Shown in pieces: positions 33,487 through 44,280 of a stretch of 64,000 bases of DNA (position 1 is the first letter of the stretch; each line of letters begins with the position of its first letter). Position numbers and translations under genes: made by a program. This DNA is from Pegoplata infirma (lineage: Eukaryota; Arthropoda; Insecta; Diptera; Anthomyiidae): positions 102,122,964 through 102,186,963 of the forward strand of contig OY992539.1 in NCBI GenBank assembly GCA_963921195.1, read 5' to 3'. A model generated the notes under the pieces. The model had not been told where the DNA came from and ran no database searches. It saw nothing but the letters and a program-made list of their open reading frames with translations.

Positions 33487-34299
33487 CACTCAAAATATTT
33501 TGTAGGCAAAAACAAAAGAAAAATACACTTAAAACCAGTGAATAAACAATTGAAAACCATCCCAGTAATTATTCATTTGTTTTAAAAACATCAACATTTA
33601 TTTTTTACTGTTGGCAAAATTTTCTAAAAAAAATAACACTAGACATTAAAAAATTACGGTTTTTTCATTCTTTTTTACCAACAAATTCGAAAAAAAATAA
33701 CCTACGAAAACATTAAAAATTAATGATAGTTCTGTTATTTTTACCAACAAATTTCAAAAAAATAACCTACCAAAACATTAAAAATTAATGTTTCGTAGGT
33801 TATTTTATACAATTTTCTGTTGAAATATTTTTTTAAAATTTTTTAATAAAATTTTGGGGAATCGATCCCGCAATCAACTACATTCTGGCCAGACACTCTA
33901 CCCATCGTGCCAAAGCCACTTGATACAAATATGTTTTTATATTTCTATAAATAATTTTTTGAATTTTTTTTCTACAAACAAATACCTGACTTGTGTAGGT
34001 AAAATCTAATGATATATCATTAAAAAATACCAAGAATTTAAAAAAAAAATTACTTACACAAATCATTAAAAATTTAAAGAATAATCAGTAGTTTTTACTT
34101 ACAGAACAAAAATAAATGACTTTATAAATTAAATGTTAGTGAAAGTCTTTATTTTTTAGTGTGTTATTTTTGAAACAAAGGACTGATGTAGTCATTAATA
34201 AAAACTGAACATCAAACAAATGTCATTTCTTTTAAAAACGACTAAACGGAAAACTTTTTAAATAAACTACAAACAGTTAATGACATAATTTTTTGAGTG
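33487..34299. mobile_element. CACTC element with tRNA-like segment, copy 1 (813 bp)
   Basis: Ends CACTCAAAATATTTTGTAGG and ATTTTTTGAGTG. The flanks (CA and TA, or AC/AC if ends are ACACTC...GAGTGT) are consistent with a 2-bp duplication but do not prove it. The interior has 'taacctacgaaaacattaaa' repeats and a tRNA-like stretch. An inverted copy, split by later insertions, lies at 48114-51918 and confirms the limits. Confidence 0.8.
33855..33920 (-). other. tRNA-like segment (A- and B-box-like) within the CACTC element
   Basis: On the minus strand, TGGCACGATGGGTAGAGTG resembles a tRNA D-arm/A box and GCGGGATCGATTCCCC a T-arm/B box (GGATCGATTCC against GGTTCGANTCC), about 30 bases apart. The acceptor stem is not convincing, so it is not a functional tRNA. 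It may be a tRNA relic or an internal Pol III promoter. The second copy of the element keeps the same segment, split by an insertion at CGATG. Confidence 0.5.
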
Positions 34300-34380
34300 T
34301 ACTAACTCTGTATTTGATTTTGATTTGTGTACAGGGTTGTTAGTTGTTAGTTGTTAGTTTATAAATATTTCTAAAAACAA

Positions 34381-34521
34381 TAGGTCTATTCGATTACCCA
34401 AATTTCTTACTATTTTTTACTACAACTGGAAAGTCTTGCTTACTTTTTGTATTGAAAATTTCCAGCTGTAGTAAAATGAGTAAAAAATAGTAGATTGCAG
34501 TAAGGTAATCGAATAGACCTA
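34381..34521. mobile_element. 141-bp palindromic MITE TAGGTCTATTCGATTACC
   Basis: Arms TAGGTCTATTCGATTACC and GGTAATCGAATAGACCTA; inner arms 'tactattttttactacaact' pair with 'agctgtagtaaaatgagtaa' and its continuation. If TA is the target duplication the element starts GGTCTATTCG, as in Tc1/mariner-type MITEs. Confidence 0.82.
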
Positions 34522-34529
34522 ATGATTTT

Positions 34530-35635
34530 TCTTTGCCGGAGCCAATATTTTCAATCCCACTAGTACATATATGTTGGGACCACAATATCAAAAAATGTGT
34601 TTTTATATAGAGCTGCTTCCTTAAATGCAAGAAAATTAACATTTTCGCCAATTTTGGGACCGCCACCATTAAGTGTTTTTCTTTGTTAGGAAGACCAAAT
34701 TGGTCAACTAAATTGTGCGTTTACCATTTCCAATGGTAAATTTTAAATTAAACATTGTTTTTAATAGTTTTTAAAAAATAAATTTTAATTGTTTTTTTTT
34801 TATTTTATAAAAAACAACAACAGCTGATAAACAAAATCGTGTCCAGCGTTGTAAAAAGCATTAGGGGTGAATATTTTGGGAAAAACCATAGTTGTACAAT
34901 TAAGAAGTAGACATTTTTTGGGATTTTGAATTGCGATTTTACGATTTTGCCAAAATCCAAGTTTTTTTTTGTATGGGATTTGACATTTCAAATCCAAAAA
35001 AATAATGGGATTTACTTGGATTTTCATTGAAATTCATTTTTTTCTGGATTTCGAGGTATATTTAAATGGCATATTAGATTAAAGTTTTGAATTTTCCACA
35101 AATCCCAAATTTTTGTTGAAAGGCACCACCGTTTAAAATTATCGGATTTTTCTCAAAATGAGTTTAAATAAAACCTTGTTTAATGGGTCAAGGAAAAAAA
35201 AATTTAATATTTTTTAAAAAAAATTGTTGCATGTAGGAAAAACTATAATTTTTGCAAATTTTAAATTGCAATATCTCGAAAACCTTTTAACAGATTATAT
35301 ATTTTTTTTGATATTCGTGTTAAGTTATTTTGTTAAATTTTCAAAAATCCAAAACTTTGAATCTCAGGCGCCTCACATTGAGTTGAGTCAAAATAAAACG
35401 CGCGCATTGAAGTTTTTTGGGTATAACTTTGGAGCCAATTCGAAGTTTTTAACGATATAAAAAGAAATGGAAAGTAGATAATTTAGGCTAGTGGTCTGTT
35501 TTTATTTGGATGATTTATCACTGGTACCCTATATTTAAATGAAAGGCAAAGTTTGTTAATTTATTGATATGCAAAAACACATAATATTCTTATATACATA
35601 TTTTGAAATTTTCGAACTCCAATTTCTAAGTTATT
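34530..35635. other. No recognised feature
   Basis: About 1.1 kb of AT-rich DNA. 'gttgggaccacaatatc' (34572) and 'ttttgggaccgccaccat' (34653) are loosely alike. Open frames here (34394-35460) have skewed Phe/Lys/Leu composition and no motifs. Confidence 0.4.
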
Positions 35636-35639
35636 AAAC

Positions 35640-36205
35640 AAATTTATGTTATACTAGGATTTTTTTTCTGAAAAATAAAAAGTACCAAAGTACTCGTTTT
35701 TTTTACCCTCCTTAGAATCGTAACTTCGAAAAAGTACGTTTTCTGAATTTTTCCGTTGTTGAAACCACCATCGCAAATTTTAATATTTTTGTAGGACCCT
35801 AATTTCGAAAAATATGAAAAGTACCAAAGTATTATTTTTTACCCGTTTTTACCCTTAGGAATCCGAATTTCCAGAAAGTCCTTTTTTTGGGATGTTTTTC
35901 CGTTAGAGGATCCTACATTTCAAATTTCAAACTAATTGAATTTTTTTTTTTTTTTTCAGAAAAAAATAAAAAGTACCCATGTACTCGCTTTTTCCCCTTT
36001 TTCAACCCTTCGTTTTTACCCCATAAAATCAACATTTCCAAAAACCCAGCCTTAGCGGATATGTATTCCGGGAGGTGAAACTACAATTCAAATTTCAAGA
36101 CTATAGCTTCAGTGGTTTGGGCTGTGGGATGATGCGTGATTAGTATGTCAGTCAGTCAGTCATCAGTCAGTCACGTACCTACTTTATATATATAAGTAGA
36201 TGGTA
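35640..36205 (-). mobile_element. Helitron-like 5' end with satellite, minus strand
   Basis: Read on the minus strand it starts TCTACTTATATATATAAAG after an A, continues with GACTGACTGATGACTGACTG, then 'cccaaaccactgaagctata', 'cacctcccggaatacatatc' and 'aaggctgggtttttggaaat', the same block order as at 1984-2200 on the plus strand. Two to three decayed satellite units follow to about 35640. No 3' end or coding sequence. Confidence 0.7.
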
Positions 36206-36349
36206 TCGATTGACCCTACAATAGCAAAAAATTATAAATCAACATAGTTTTACCCTACAATAGGCATAAAACAAGAAACGATAAAAAATTATAAATTTAA
36301 TCATAGTTTTACCCTTAAATGGGTAAAAAATTTAAAACATACAAAAAAA

Positions 36350-36640
36350 TTAGTTGTCTCGTTGCAATAAATTTAGCACGTCTTCAGGAAGTTCATTTGT
36401 TTTTTCCTTTGGGTCAGATTCAAGCATGAATCTTTTAAAAATGTCTTCCAATGAGTTTTCTCGAGAAACTTTTCTGCTAAAGTTAGCTCGATACGTTCGG
36501 TAAAGCTTATAGGCTGTCGGAATCATTTTCCACCATCCGTACAATGAAACCAAAAAATTTTCTGTTTTAAATGCATATTCACGAAATTCTTCAGAGTTAA
36601 TTTCTTCACTGATGTTAATGCAAGTCCAAATTTCTAGCAT
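36350..36640 (-). CDS. Fragment resembling the C-terminus of a Transib/RAG1-type transposase
   Basis: A 96-residue frame. Residues 1-6 (MLEIWT) derive from the adjacent Helitron satellite; from residue 7 it looks protein-like. YGWWKMIPTAYK (34-45) resembles the 'Y-W-x-M-P-x-x-V/A-H-K' motif, and YRANFSRKVSRENSLEDIFKR plus MLESDP the 'R-x-x-x-R-K-x-S-R...N/L-E-D...SDP' block, both near the C-terminus of Transib/RAG1-like DDE transposases as I remember them; the tail LPEDVLNLL also fits. About 30 residues normally between these blocks seem missing, so it is probably an internally deleted remnant without activity. The acidic residues of SLED may correspond to the region of the third catalytic residue, but this is not verified. 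Not a host gene as far as I can tell. The codon pattern is less AT-extreme than in neighbouring frames. Confidence 0.55.
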   Translation of the reverse strand: MLEIWTCINISEEINSEEFREYAFKTENFLVSLYGWWKMIPTAYKLYRTYRANFSRKVSRENSLEDIFKRFMLESDPKEKTNELPEDVLNLLQRDN

Positions 36641-36835
36641 CTATGACCATTAGTTGAGAAGATACAATATGTAAAAAAGTCTCCTATTTCCGCCCTCCCC
36701 CCTTTTTACGCCTTAGAGCGGAATTATCAAAATGTACTTCTTTAACAATGTTTTTTCCGCGAAAGGATCCTGTAGTCTATTTCAAGTGTGTATGACCATT
36801 AGTTCAGAATATACAATGTTTACCAAAGTACCCTA
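36620..36835 (-). repeat. Helitron satellite units upstream of the transposase fragment
   Basis: Minus-strand 'aatggtcatagatgctagaa', 'aatggtcatacacacttgaa' and 'ggatcctttcgcggaaaaaa' match the satellite at 2220-3110. The unit nearest the transposase-like frame runs directly into it at 'aaatttggact', showing the junction. Confidence 0.65.
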
Positions 36836-37524
36836 TTTCCTCATTTTTATTTTAAATACGTATGAAAGATTGGCTTCTTAGATAAGATTTGGCGCCTATC
36901 GCGTTAATATAACTTAACAGGAACTCATTTTATCAAATTTTTTAAAATGTATCTCTAGAACTCCTGAATTTGAACTACTGTCCTGCCTAAACTAAAAGTC
37001 GTAAAAACACTTTATTTACAGTTTTCTTATCTTTAGGATACGTACTTTAAAACTATATGCTTAAATAAAAAGAACTGGTAAACTATTTTTGGTTGCCTAA
37101 TGCTTCCCGACGATCCTATGTGCGCCTCAGTTCAATTTAAGGCGATTGAACTTCAAATCAAATTGAAAAACCCCAATCTAAGGCACATTTTTTCGATTTA
37201 AAAATAATTATAAAATCTAATAGGATGAAATAAAATGTATTATCATATCTTTAGGGTAGCTGAAAAAATTACTTTTGTAGAGTTTCGTCGATTTCCGGGC
37301 AAAGTATTGTTCTTTTTGGTTTAAAATCTATATTTTTTAAATTTTAGGCAACTCTGACAATTTAACCCATGCCACAAGGAATTAAAGTTGGTCCATACAA
37401 TTTTCTTCGATTTTAATTTTTTTTTCTATAATTTAGCTTTATTAGCTTAATAACAAAAATATAATTTTGGTTTGATAAGACTTTAACCTTCAAAATTGAC
37501 TTTAAAAAAATTGACTGCACATTA
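36836..37524. other. No recognised feature
   Basis: Non-repetitive AT-rich DNA between the Helitron region and the large nest. No gene or RNA recognised. Confidence 0.4.
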
Positions 37525-38888
37525 GGTCTAACAAGGGAAGTATATCAACCCTTACGAACCGATTTGCATGAAGCGTACAACATATATAAAGGAAAAAATT
37601 CTAAGGTTGGGGTGTCTCGGATTATCGGCCATATCGAGGATTTAGGGGCTCAAAACATGGGTCAAAAATGCGAAAAAATCGTTTTTGGTATTTTTCAGTC
37701 ATTTCTTTCTAAGAAACTATATGATGTTTACATATGAGAAGAAAGGTTGTTTTAATGCCTATCCAACGGTGGCAAAACTTAGTAAAAGTTTAGCTTCGTT
37801 AAATACTTTTTTCATGAAAATGTGTAAATTACACTGTGCTACACCAAAAATATGCAGGGGTTCTCATATAAAAATTCGGGTTGGTTGGAGTCCATAGAGT
37901 ACTGATATACTCATAGTTTTTCTGGATCACTTCGTTAAGTACGTTTTTTATTGGCAAATGTGTTGGAAAACGGAAATTCTTAAATTACAATTTTAAAAAA
38001 TTATTACTTTGTTAGTTTGCAACCGATTTTCGATTTTATGGATTTGTTTTAAAGGTATAGGTCTTACCTTTCAAACAAAACAAAAAAATTAAAAATCGGT
38101 CAAGAATTGGCTGAGCTACGATCGCTTAAGTAAAAGAAAACCGAATTTTTTGAAAAATTTGTCATATTCTTTACACTCTAAGTTGAAAGTGAATCATTAA
38201 ACAATTTTTTTGAATTTTTTGTAAAAAAGTATAGTAAAGTAGCTTTCTAAAACACCAAAAAACATAACAATCGCTTAAAAAATGAATGAGTTATGCTAAG
38301 TTTTGTGATAGGACATTTTTAATTTTTTTCAGAAACGCTTGTAATTCAAGCATTATTCATAAATCTTGTTACTAGTAGTAATTTTATGCGCATATGCATA
38401 TAAACTAGAGATGGGAACGTAATTAGATTTGTGCGTGACTCACACATGATCAGAAGTGAGCGTGATTGAAAATTAATTTTACTCACGTGGTTGTTAGTGA
38501 GTGTCAGTGTGAGCGGAATAAAAAAATGGGCGTGTCAGTTACTTCCAAATCCTATTTATAATATTTTGGGTTTGTTTAAAAAATATCAGTGTTACTTCTT
38601 AAACAAAAAAATATTGAGAATAGGTTAAAAACAGGCTAAGGTGCGCTTGTTTAAGTAAAAAAACTTTTTTGAAGAGTTATACCTGCAACATTTTTATGAC
38701 AGAAAAAGCTGTGCACTTGCAAACATGTTTTTTTAAAACGAAATTGCTAAAATTGTGGGATCATTTGATGGAAATTTTACCTGTTTATAAATATACATGT
38801 GAGGCATTCCACACAAAATGTTCAGTGAGAAAAAATGTTGTACCAAAATTTTTTCAATGGGTCCCGGGTAAAAAAGTTTTTTATATAA

Positions 38889-39110
38889 CTAGGGTGAGAT
38901 TTCCATGCAAATGCATGTTTTTTGTCGAAAGCCTAAAAACGATATCGACCAATTATCTTTCCGAATCAAGAGATTTGCATTAAATGGCATCGATTTGTTT
39001 TCGCATATTTTGCATATTTTGGTGAAAATACATATTTTTGCATATTTTGATTTTAAATGCATATATTGTGCATGTTTCGAACTTTTAAGCAAACACACAA
39101 ATTGAAATTA
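38889..39110. mobile_element. AT-rich fragment with ATTTTGCATATTT words
   Basis: TAGGGTGAGATTTCCATGCA resembles the TAGGGCAAGTACTTTCATG end at 62389. Both regions contain 'ccgaatcaa', 'atttgca', 'aatggcat' in the same order and then runs of TTTGCATATTT. The overlapping frames on both strands are products of these words. Confidence 0.5.
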
Positions 39111-40337
39111 ATTTTTTTTCAAAAACTATTTTAAATTTTAAAAATTTATTTTGAAAATCAGACAAATTACTTTTTTTTCTTCTTAATTTTTTTTATAGAT
39201 TTTCTTAATTTTTAAAAAAATCTTGCTAGACAAACATCTAATCTTTAAAAAAAAAATTTAAAAAAAAAAACAAAAGTGGCAGGATTTTTTATAAATTGAC
39301 TTTTTTAAAAAATGGAAAATTTCAGAACGGGTTCTGAAAATTTTCCAAAAAAATCTTAATCGATAGCCGACACAAAACTATACAAGAATGTAAATTTTTG
39401 AGATTTTGGTGCATTTCGTTTTTATTTGAATATATTTAAACAAGGCAACTTGACACAATCTTGACCATTTTTCCAATATTTGACCACGCCACCTAAGCAC
39501 AGTTTTTGAAAAATTAAACAACCAAAAACGTAATTCTTAGCTCCATATATGAGGCATTCCACACCAAATGTTCAGCAAAAAAAAAAGTTGTGTCGTGTCA
39601 ATATGAAATCATTTTCAAAGTATTCGCTCTCAGGGTACTATTAAATAACAAAAATAAAATTTAAGTTTTTTCAAAAAGTGGGCCTTGTAGGCGTGGTCAA
39701 AAATTGAAAATATCTAACTTTTTTGCCTGAGCATCTTTACTTCAATATTTATGCAAATTAAATGAAACACAGTAAAGTCTTAATGACAAAAGCTGTTTAT
39801 AGATTTTTGAAAGGGCTATCAATTAAAAAAAATAAAAATTGGAACATTTTCAGAAGAAGTTCTGAATTTTTTAAATTTAAACTTAAACTTTATTTATCAA
39901 AAAACATGCCGCAATTTTATTTGTTTTTTATTTTTTTAAAAAAAAGTTAAAGGAATTTTCTATCTGATCTGAAATTTTTAGAGATGTGTTTTGCCTTGTT
40001 TTCGAAAAATCAAAATTCAAAAATTGCAACACGATTATTTTATACAATAATGGTATTTAAAACGTGTGCGTATGAGTAATAGGGTGGATCGAATTTGGCT
40101 TTTTGGCGAATTTCGTTCCGGCTCACCGACAGATGTGTTGGAATAGACCTAAAAGCAATGTGGTTAAATTTTCATGCAGATCGGTGGTCATCTTCCGCTG
40201 CCGAAATGACGTTGAAAATCCGCGATTTCTTAAAAAATAGTATTTATTTCAAAAAATTGCCAAAATTACAAAAATGACTTAATCTTCTTTTTTATTTCAG
40301 TCAATCTTTTCAATTTGATCATATTTTCTTAGAAAAA

Positions 40338-42170
40338 AATTTCTGCTTAATAGGACATTGTTAACCCTTCTAAAACGGTTGCCAAAAATGACCCATTCAT
40401 TTTGCCCTAAACTCAAAACCACCAAATTTAAAAAAGATTTTTTTTTTGATTTTAAGTTGCACAATCTAAAGTTTTTATTGCATTTATTTCAAGTATATAT
40501 AAGTTCATTTGACAAAAATTTTTTTTGAAAAAATATGAGATTCTTAAACAGCTCGTGTAACGGTCTGTTTCCAGGACATTTTGGGAAAATTGCATTTTTT
40601 TTTTTTAACTCAAATTTTTTAGTTAAAAACTTTTCATTTACACCAGATTTATTATAAATTATAAAACTTAATATAGAAATGTTGGATTTTAAGAAATTCT
40701 TTAACCCTAAACAGCTTTGGGCCCTAAATGACCCATGATGAATATATGCATCTAGCAATAAATCGCTTTTGGCGGTCGACTAACTATTGGAAACATATTT
40801 TTCAATTAAAAATTAGAGCGTGAGTAAAGATGGGAGCGTGAGTAGAGATGGGAGCGTGAGTGAATTCGACCAACTCACGCTTACAAAGAAAACAAAATTT
40901 CTCCCGCAAGAAATTTTTGAATTTTGCATACATTTTACGCAGGGTTACATGAGTGTCACATTTTAATCTCACTCAAGCTGAATTTTGACGTGTTTCATTT
41001 TTCCGTCACCATAAAAAAGCATGCATACTCACGAAATTTTACTCACGTTTAACAGTGCAATTTTAAAAAATGTGTTTTTAATGGAAATGAAACAAAAATG
41101 ATTAAATAGCATTCAAATAGTATCCCGCTTAAATGCACCCACCCTTAAAGCATTTTTCATAACCACCATTAACCATTTATTTATATCTGACACAAAAAGT
41201 AATTCACATTTAAACAAGAATATTGCTGAATAATTTCAATAGACTATTTACTTGCTGTATTCTGGCATTTAATGGGATAATGCTTTCGGGGTGGGTGCAT
41301 TTAAATGGGAAATAATATTTAAACTTGTTTAAAAAAAATATATGGATCACTTTTTTATTTTGCATTAAAAATATAATTTGTACAAATGCACACGTGACCC
41401 AAATTTCACGTGATTCACTCGTAAACGTGAGTGAAATTTCGAGAGTTTGCATGATTTTTTATGGTGACAGAAAAATAAAACACGTCAAAATATAGTTATG
41501 TTGAGTTTTCGTGAGCGTGATTACAGCGTGAATGAATTTAATATGTGTTAATCACGTGATCCTGCGTAAAATGTATGCAAACTTAAAAAATTTCCTGCCC
41601 GAAAATTTTTTTCCTTCGTGAGCGTGAGGTGGTCAAATTCACTCACGCTCTCATCTCCACTTACGCTCCCATCTTTACTCACGCTCCCATTTTTAATGGA
41701 AAAAATATGTTCCCAATGGTTAGTCGCCCGCCAAAAGCGGTTTATTGCTAGATGCATTTGTTCATCATGGGTCATTTAGGGCCCAAAGCTGTTTAGGGTT
41801 ACAGAATTTCTTAGGGTTACAGAATTTCTATATTAGGCTTTATAATTTATAATAAATCTAGTGTAAAATTAAAAGTTTTTAACTAAAAATGTTGAGTTTT
41901 AAAAAAAAAGTGCAATTTTCCCAAAATGTCCTGGACACAGACCGTTACACGCGCTGTTTAAGAATCTCGTATTTTTTCAAAAAAAAAATTTGTCAAACGA
42001 ACTTATATATACTTGAAATAAATGCAATAAAAACTTTAGATTGTGCAACTTAAAATCAAGAAAAAAATTCTTTTTTAAATTTGGTGGTTTTGAGTTTAGG
42101 GCAAAATGAATGGGTCATTTTTGGCAACCGTTTTAGAGGGGTTAACAATGTCGTATTAAGCTGAAATTTT
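40338..42170. mobile_element. Palindromic element, fifth layer
   Basis: Arms pair from 'attgttaacccttctaaaac' and 'ggttgccaaaaatgacccat' (40361-40395) with 'atgggtcatttttggcaacc' and 'ttttagaggggttaacaat' (42110-42150), and again at 'gctttgggccctaaatgacc' (40721) against 'ggtcatttagggcccaaagc' (41771). Centre about 41250. No transposase. Confidence 0.82.
40820..41690. mobile_element. GGGAGCGTGAGT foldback, innermost layer
   Basis: Left end has AGATGGGAGCGTGAGT two or three times (40828-40862); right end the inverse ACTCACGCTCCCATCTT (41640-41692). Arms include 'atttttgaattttgcataca', 'acgtgtttcatttttc' and CACG-rich words. The loop 41100-41330 holds a smaller hairpin ('aaatgcacccacc' against 'gggtgggtgcattt'). 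Confidence 0.72.
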
Positions 42171-42569
42171 AACATGATAATGTTTTTAGGCTGGGGTCTA
42201 ATTTTAAAAAAGTTGCAGGACGCCACCTCAGTTTGACTATATAAGCTAACGATTAAACAAAAAAGAAAATGAGAATTACAGTTTTCATTTTATTACAACC
42301 GTAAACTTCGACAATAATTTAAAATTAATAAATAAAATAAAAAAAAACACATAGTTTTGGTAGTGACACCTAGCGGCGCTAGGTGTCACTCGATTAACGT
42401 AGTATTGCCATACCAAATATCGCATTTCCAATTAGATTTGTTACCATCATCGCAAATTTTTTCCAATAAAATATTACCACATGGCAATACTAACCAGTAT
42501 ATTTGAAAATCGAATATGTATCTACAAGCAAGAGAAACATATGAAAATTTAACTCATTGTTTAAATAAG

Positions 42570-42640
42570 CTACGGTGGCCTTGCGGAAGTGAGCCAGACT
42601 GGAAAACAGAAGTTTCGCTGATCGAATCTGTGGTCTGTCA
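42570..42640 (+). other. Possible tRNA-like segment
   Basis: GGTGGCCTTGCGGAAGTGAG resembles an A box and GATCGAATCTGTGG a B box, about 35 bases apart, inside the hAT-like element. The acceptor stem is not evident. Could be a tRNA-derived relic or chance. Confidence 0.3.
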
Positions 42641-42885
42641 ACTTATTATTTTTTTTTTTTATTTAGTTTTTTTTAGCTTGTACATTTCTTTTTGTTAAGG
42701 AAAAATTTGTTTGCATTAGTTCTTTATACTTTTTTATTTAATTATAAATAAAAAAAAAAAAAAATTATATATTCAGATTTTTCTAAATTTTCTAGTTGTT
42801 TTTCTTTCTGAATTTTGTGATTTTTTTTGAATATATCTGCATTTTTCTGACTCATTTTTTTTTGTATTTTCTTGATTTGTTCTTA

Positions 42886-43600
42886 CACTCAAAATAATAA
42901 CTCTGTAAAATACATTAAAAATACATAAAATGACTGTAATCTCAATTCAACAGATATTTGACAGAGTTTTCTGTCAACATACAGATTTAAAGAAAATACT
43001 TTGAATTTTTTGTGACAAAAAACTAAGTTTTATCTGTTATATTAGCTTTAACCTCGTAATCTTTATTTTACAGATAATTAACAAATATTTCTGCAAAAAT
43101 ATAGATTTTAGCAAAATACTTTGTATTTTTTGTAACCAAAAACTAAGTTTCGTCGGTATTTTAAACATTAATTTCACAGAAAACTTAAAAAAGAAAATTC
43201 CAAAATAAACTGCATTTAACTACAAAGTTTTTTCTATAAAATTTTGGTTGCATCAAATACATTTTACAAATATATGTAAATTAACAGAGTTTTTCTTTGC
43301 TAAATGGTGCTTTATTTAACCAATATTTTATTTAACCAATACAGACTCTGTAAATTAACAGTTTTTTTGTCCAAAACATTTTACAGAGTTTTATAGTAAA
43401 ACAACAGAGTTTTTTTTGTCAAAAGACGCTAATATTTAACCAATATTTTCTGTAAATTAACAGTTTTTTTTATAAAAATCATTTACAGAGTTTTTTAGTA
43501 AAATTACCAAGTAATGTTGCTAGCTGGAAAAGTACGGTGAACTCTGTTAAATTAGCATAGTTTTTCTGTAGTTTTCCAAATTTTTTGTAAATATTGATAA
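42886..43600 (+). mobile_element. CACTC element, left end only
   Basis: Preceded by TA and starts CACTCAAAATAATAAC, then repeated 'aactctgt', 'acagagtttt' and 'tttaaccaatatttt' words. No GAGTG right end found, so it seems truncated or decayed near 43600. Confidence 0.5.
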
Positions 43601-44014
43601 ATTTGAGAAATTTCTTGGAGTTATTTTTTCCGATTATTTTTTTAATCTTACATATTTTTTTGCAAATATGTGAGGGTTATTCGTAAAAAGTTTTTATTAA
43701 ATAGAACATTATCATGATTTAATTTTTTGGGCAAGAGTACAAAACTCTGCGGCATTTTTTTCTAAGAAAATATGATCGAATTGAAAAGATTGACTGAAAT
43801 AAAAAAGAAGTTTAAGTGATTTTTGTAATTTTGGCAATTTTTTGAAATAAATACTATTTTTTAAGAAATCGCGGATTTTCAACGTCATTTCGGCAGCGGA
43901 AGATGACCACCGATCTGCATGAAAATTTAACCACATTGTTTTTAGGTCTATTCTAACACATCTGTCGGTGAGCCGGAACGAAATTCGGCCAAAAGCCAAA
44001 TTCGATCCACCCTA

Positions 44015-44280
44015 ATGAGTAATATCAATACTTAAAAAAATATTTTAAGAGGCGATGGTAGCGTGAGTGAGTTTTTAATAACGATTACGCACGCTTATGA
44101 AAGAAAAAATTTAGTCACGCACGATATTTTATTTTGCTCACGCTCATTCACGCACACGTGAGTAGAAAAAATAAGTTACGGTCACGATGTTCACGTGAGC
44201 GTGAGTAAAATAAAATATGGTGCTTGAATATTTTTTTCTTTCATTAGCGTGCGTGATCGTGAATAAATACTCAGGCAAAA
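44015..44280. repeat. GGGAGCGTGAGTGAG palindrome core, second copy
   Basis: Same order as 24590-24912, but its right third ends early at 'gtgaataaatactcaggc' (44260-44275), where a deletion joins it to the arm of the host element. Confidence 0.75.

Larger units (their letters stand above)
40080..44014. mobile_element. hAT-like element with 8-bp duplication, fourth layer
   Basis: Ends TAGGGTGGATCGAATTTGG on both strands, with about 260 bp of near-identical arm ('cgttccggctcaccgacaga', 'tcatcttccgctgccgaaat', 'gaaaatccgcgatttcttaa'). Exact 8-bp duplication ATGAGTAA (40072-40079; 44015-44022). The size and TIR start fit hAT. It encodes no transposase and is itself filled by further elements. 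Confidence 0.88.

Noticed and set aside
40489..41775. Several 75-90 residue frames in the nest
   Set aside because: All lie in palindrome arms and have mirror-image partners on the other strand. No family motif.
42570..42640. Functional tRNA gene
   Set aside because: A- and B-box-like words exist but there is no acceptor stem or clear anticodon loop. Kept only as a low-confidence tRNA-like segment.
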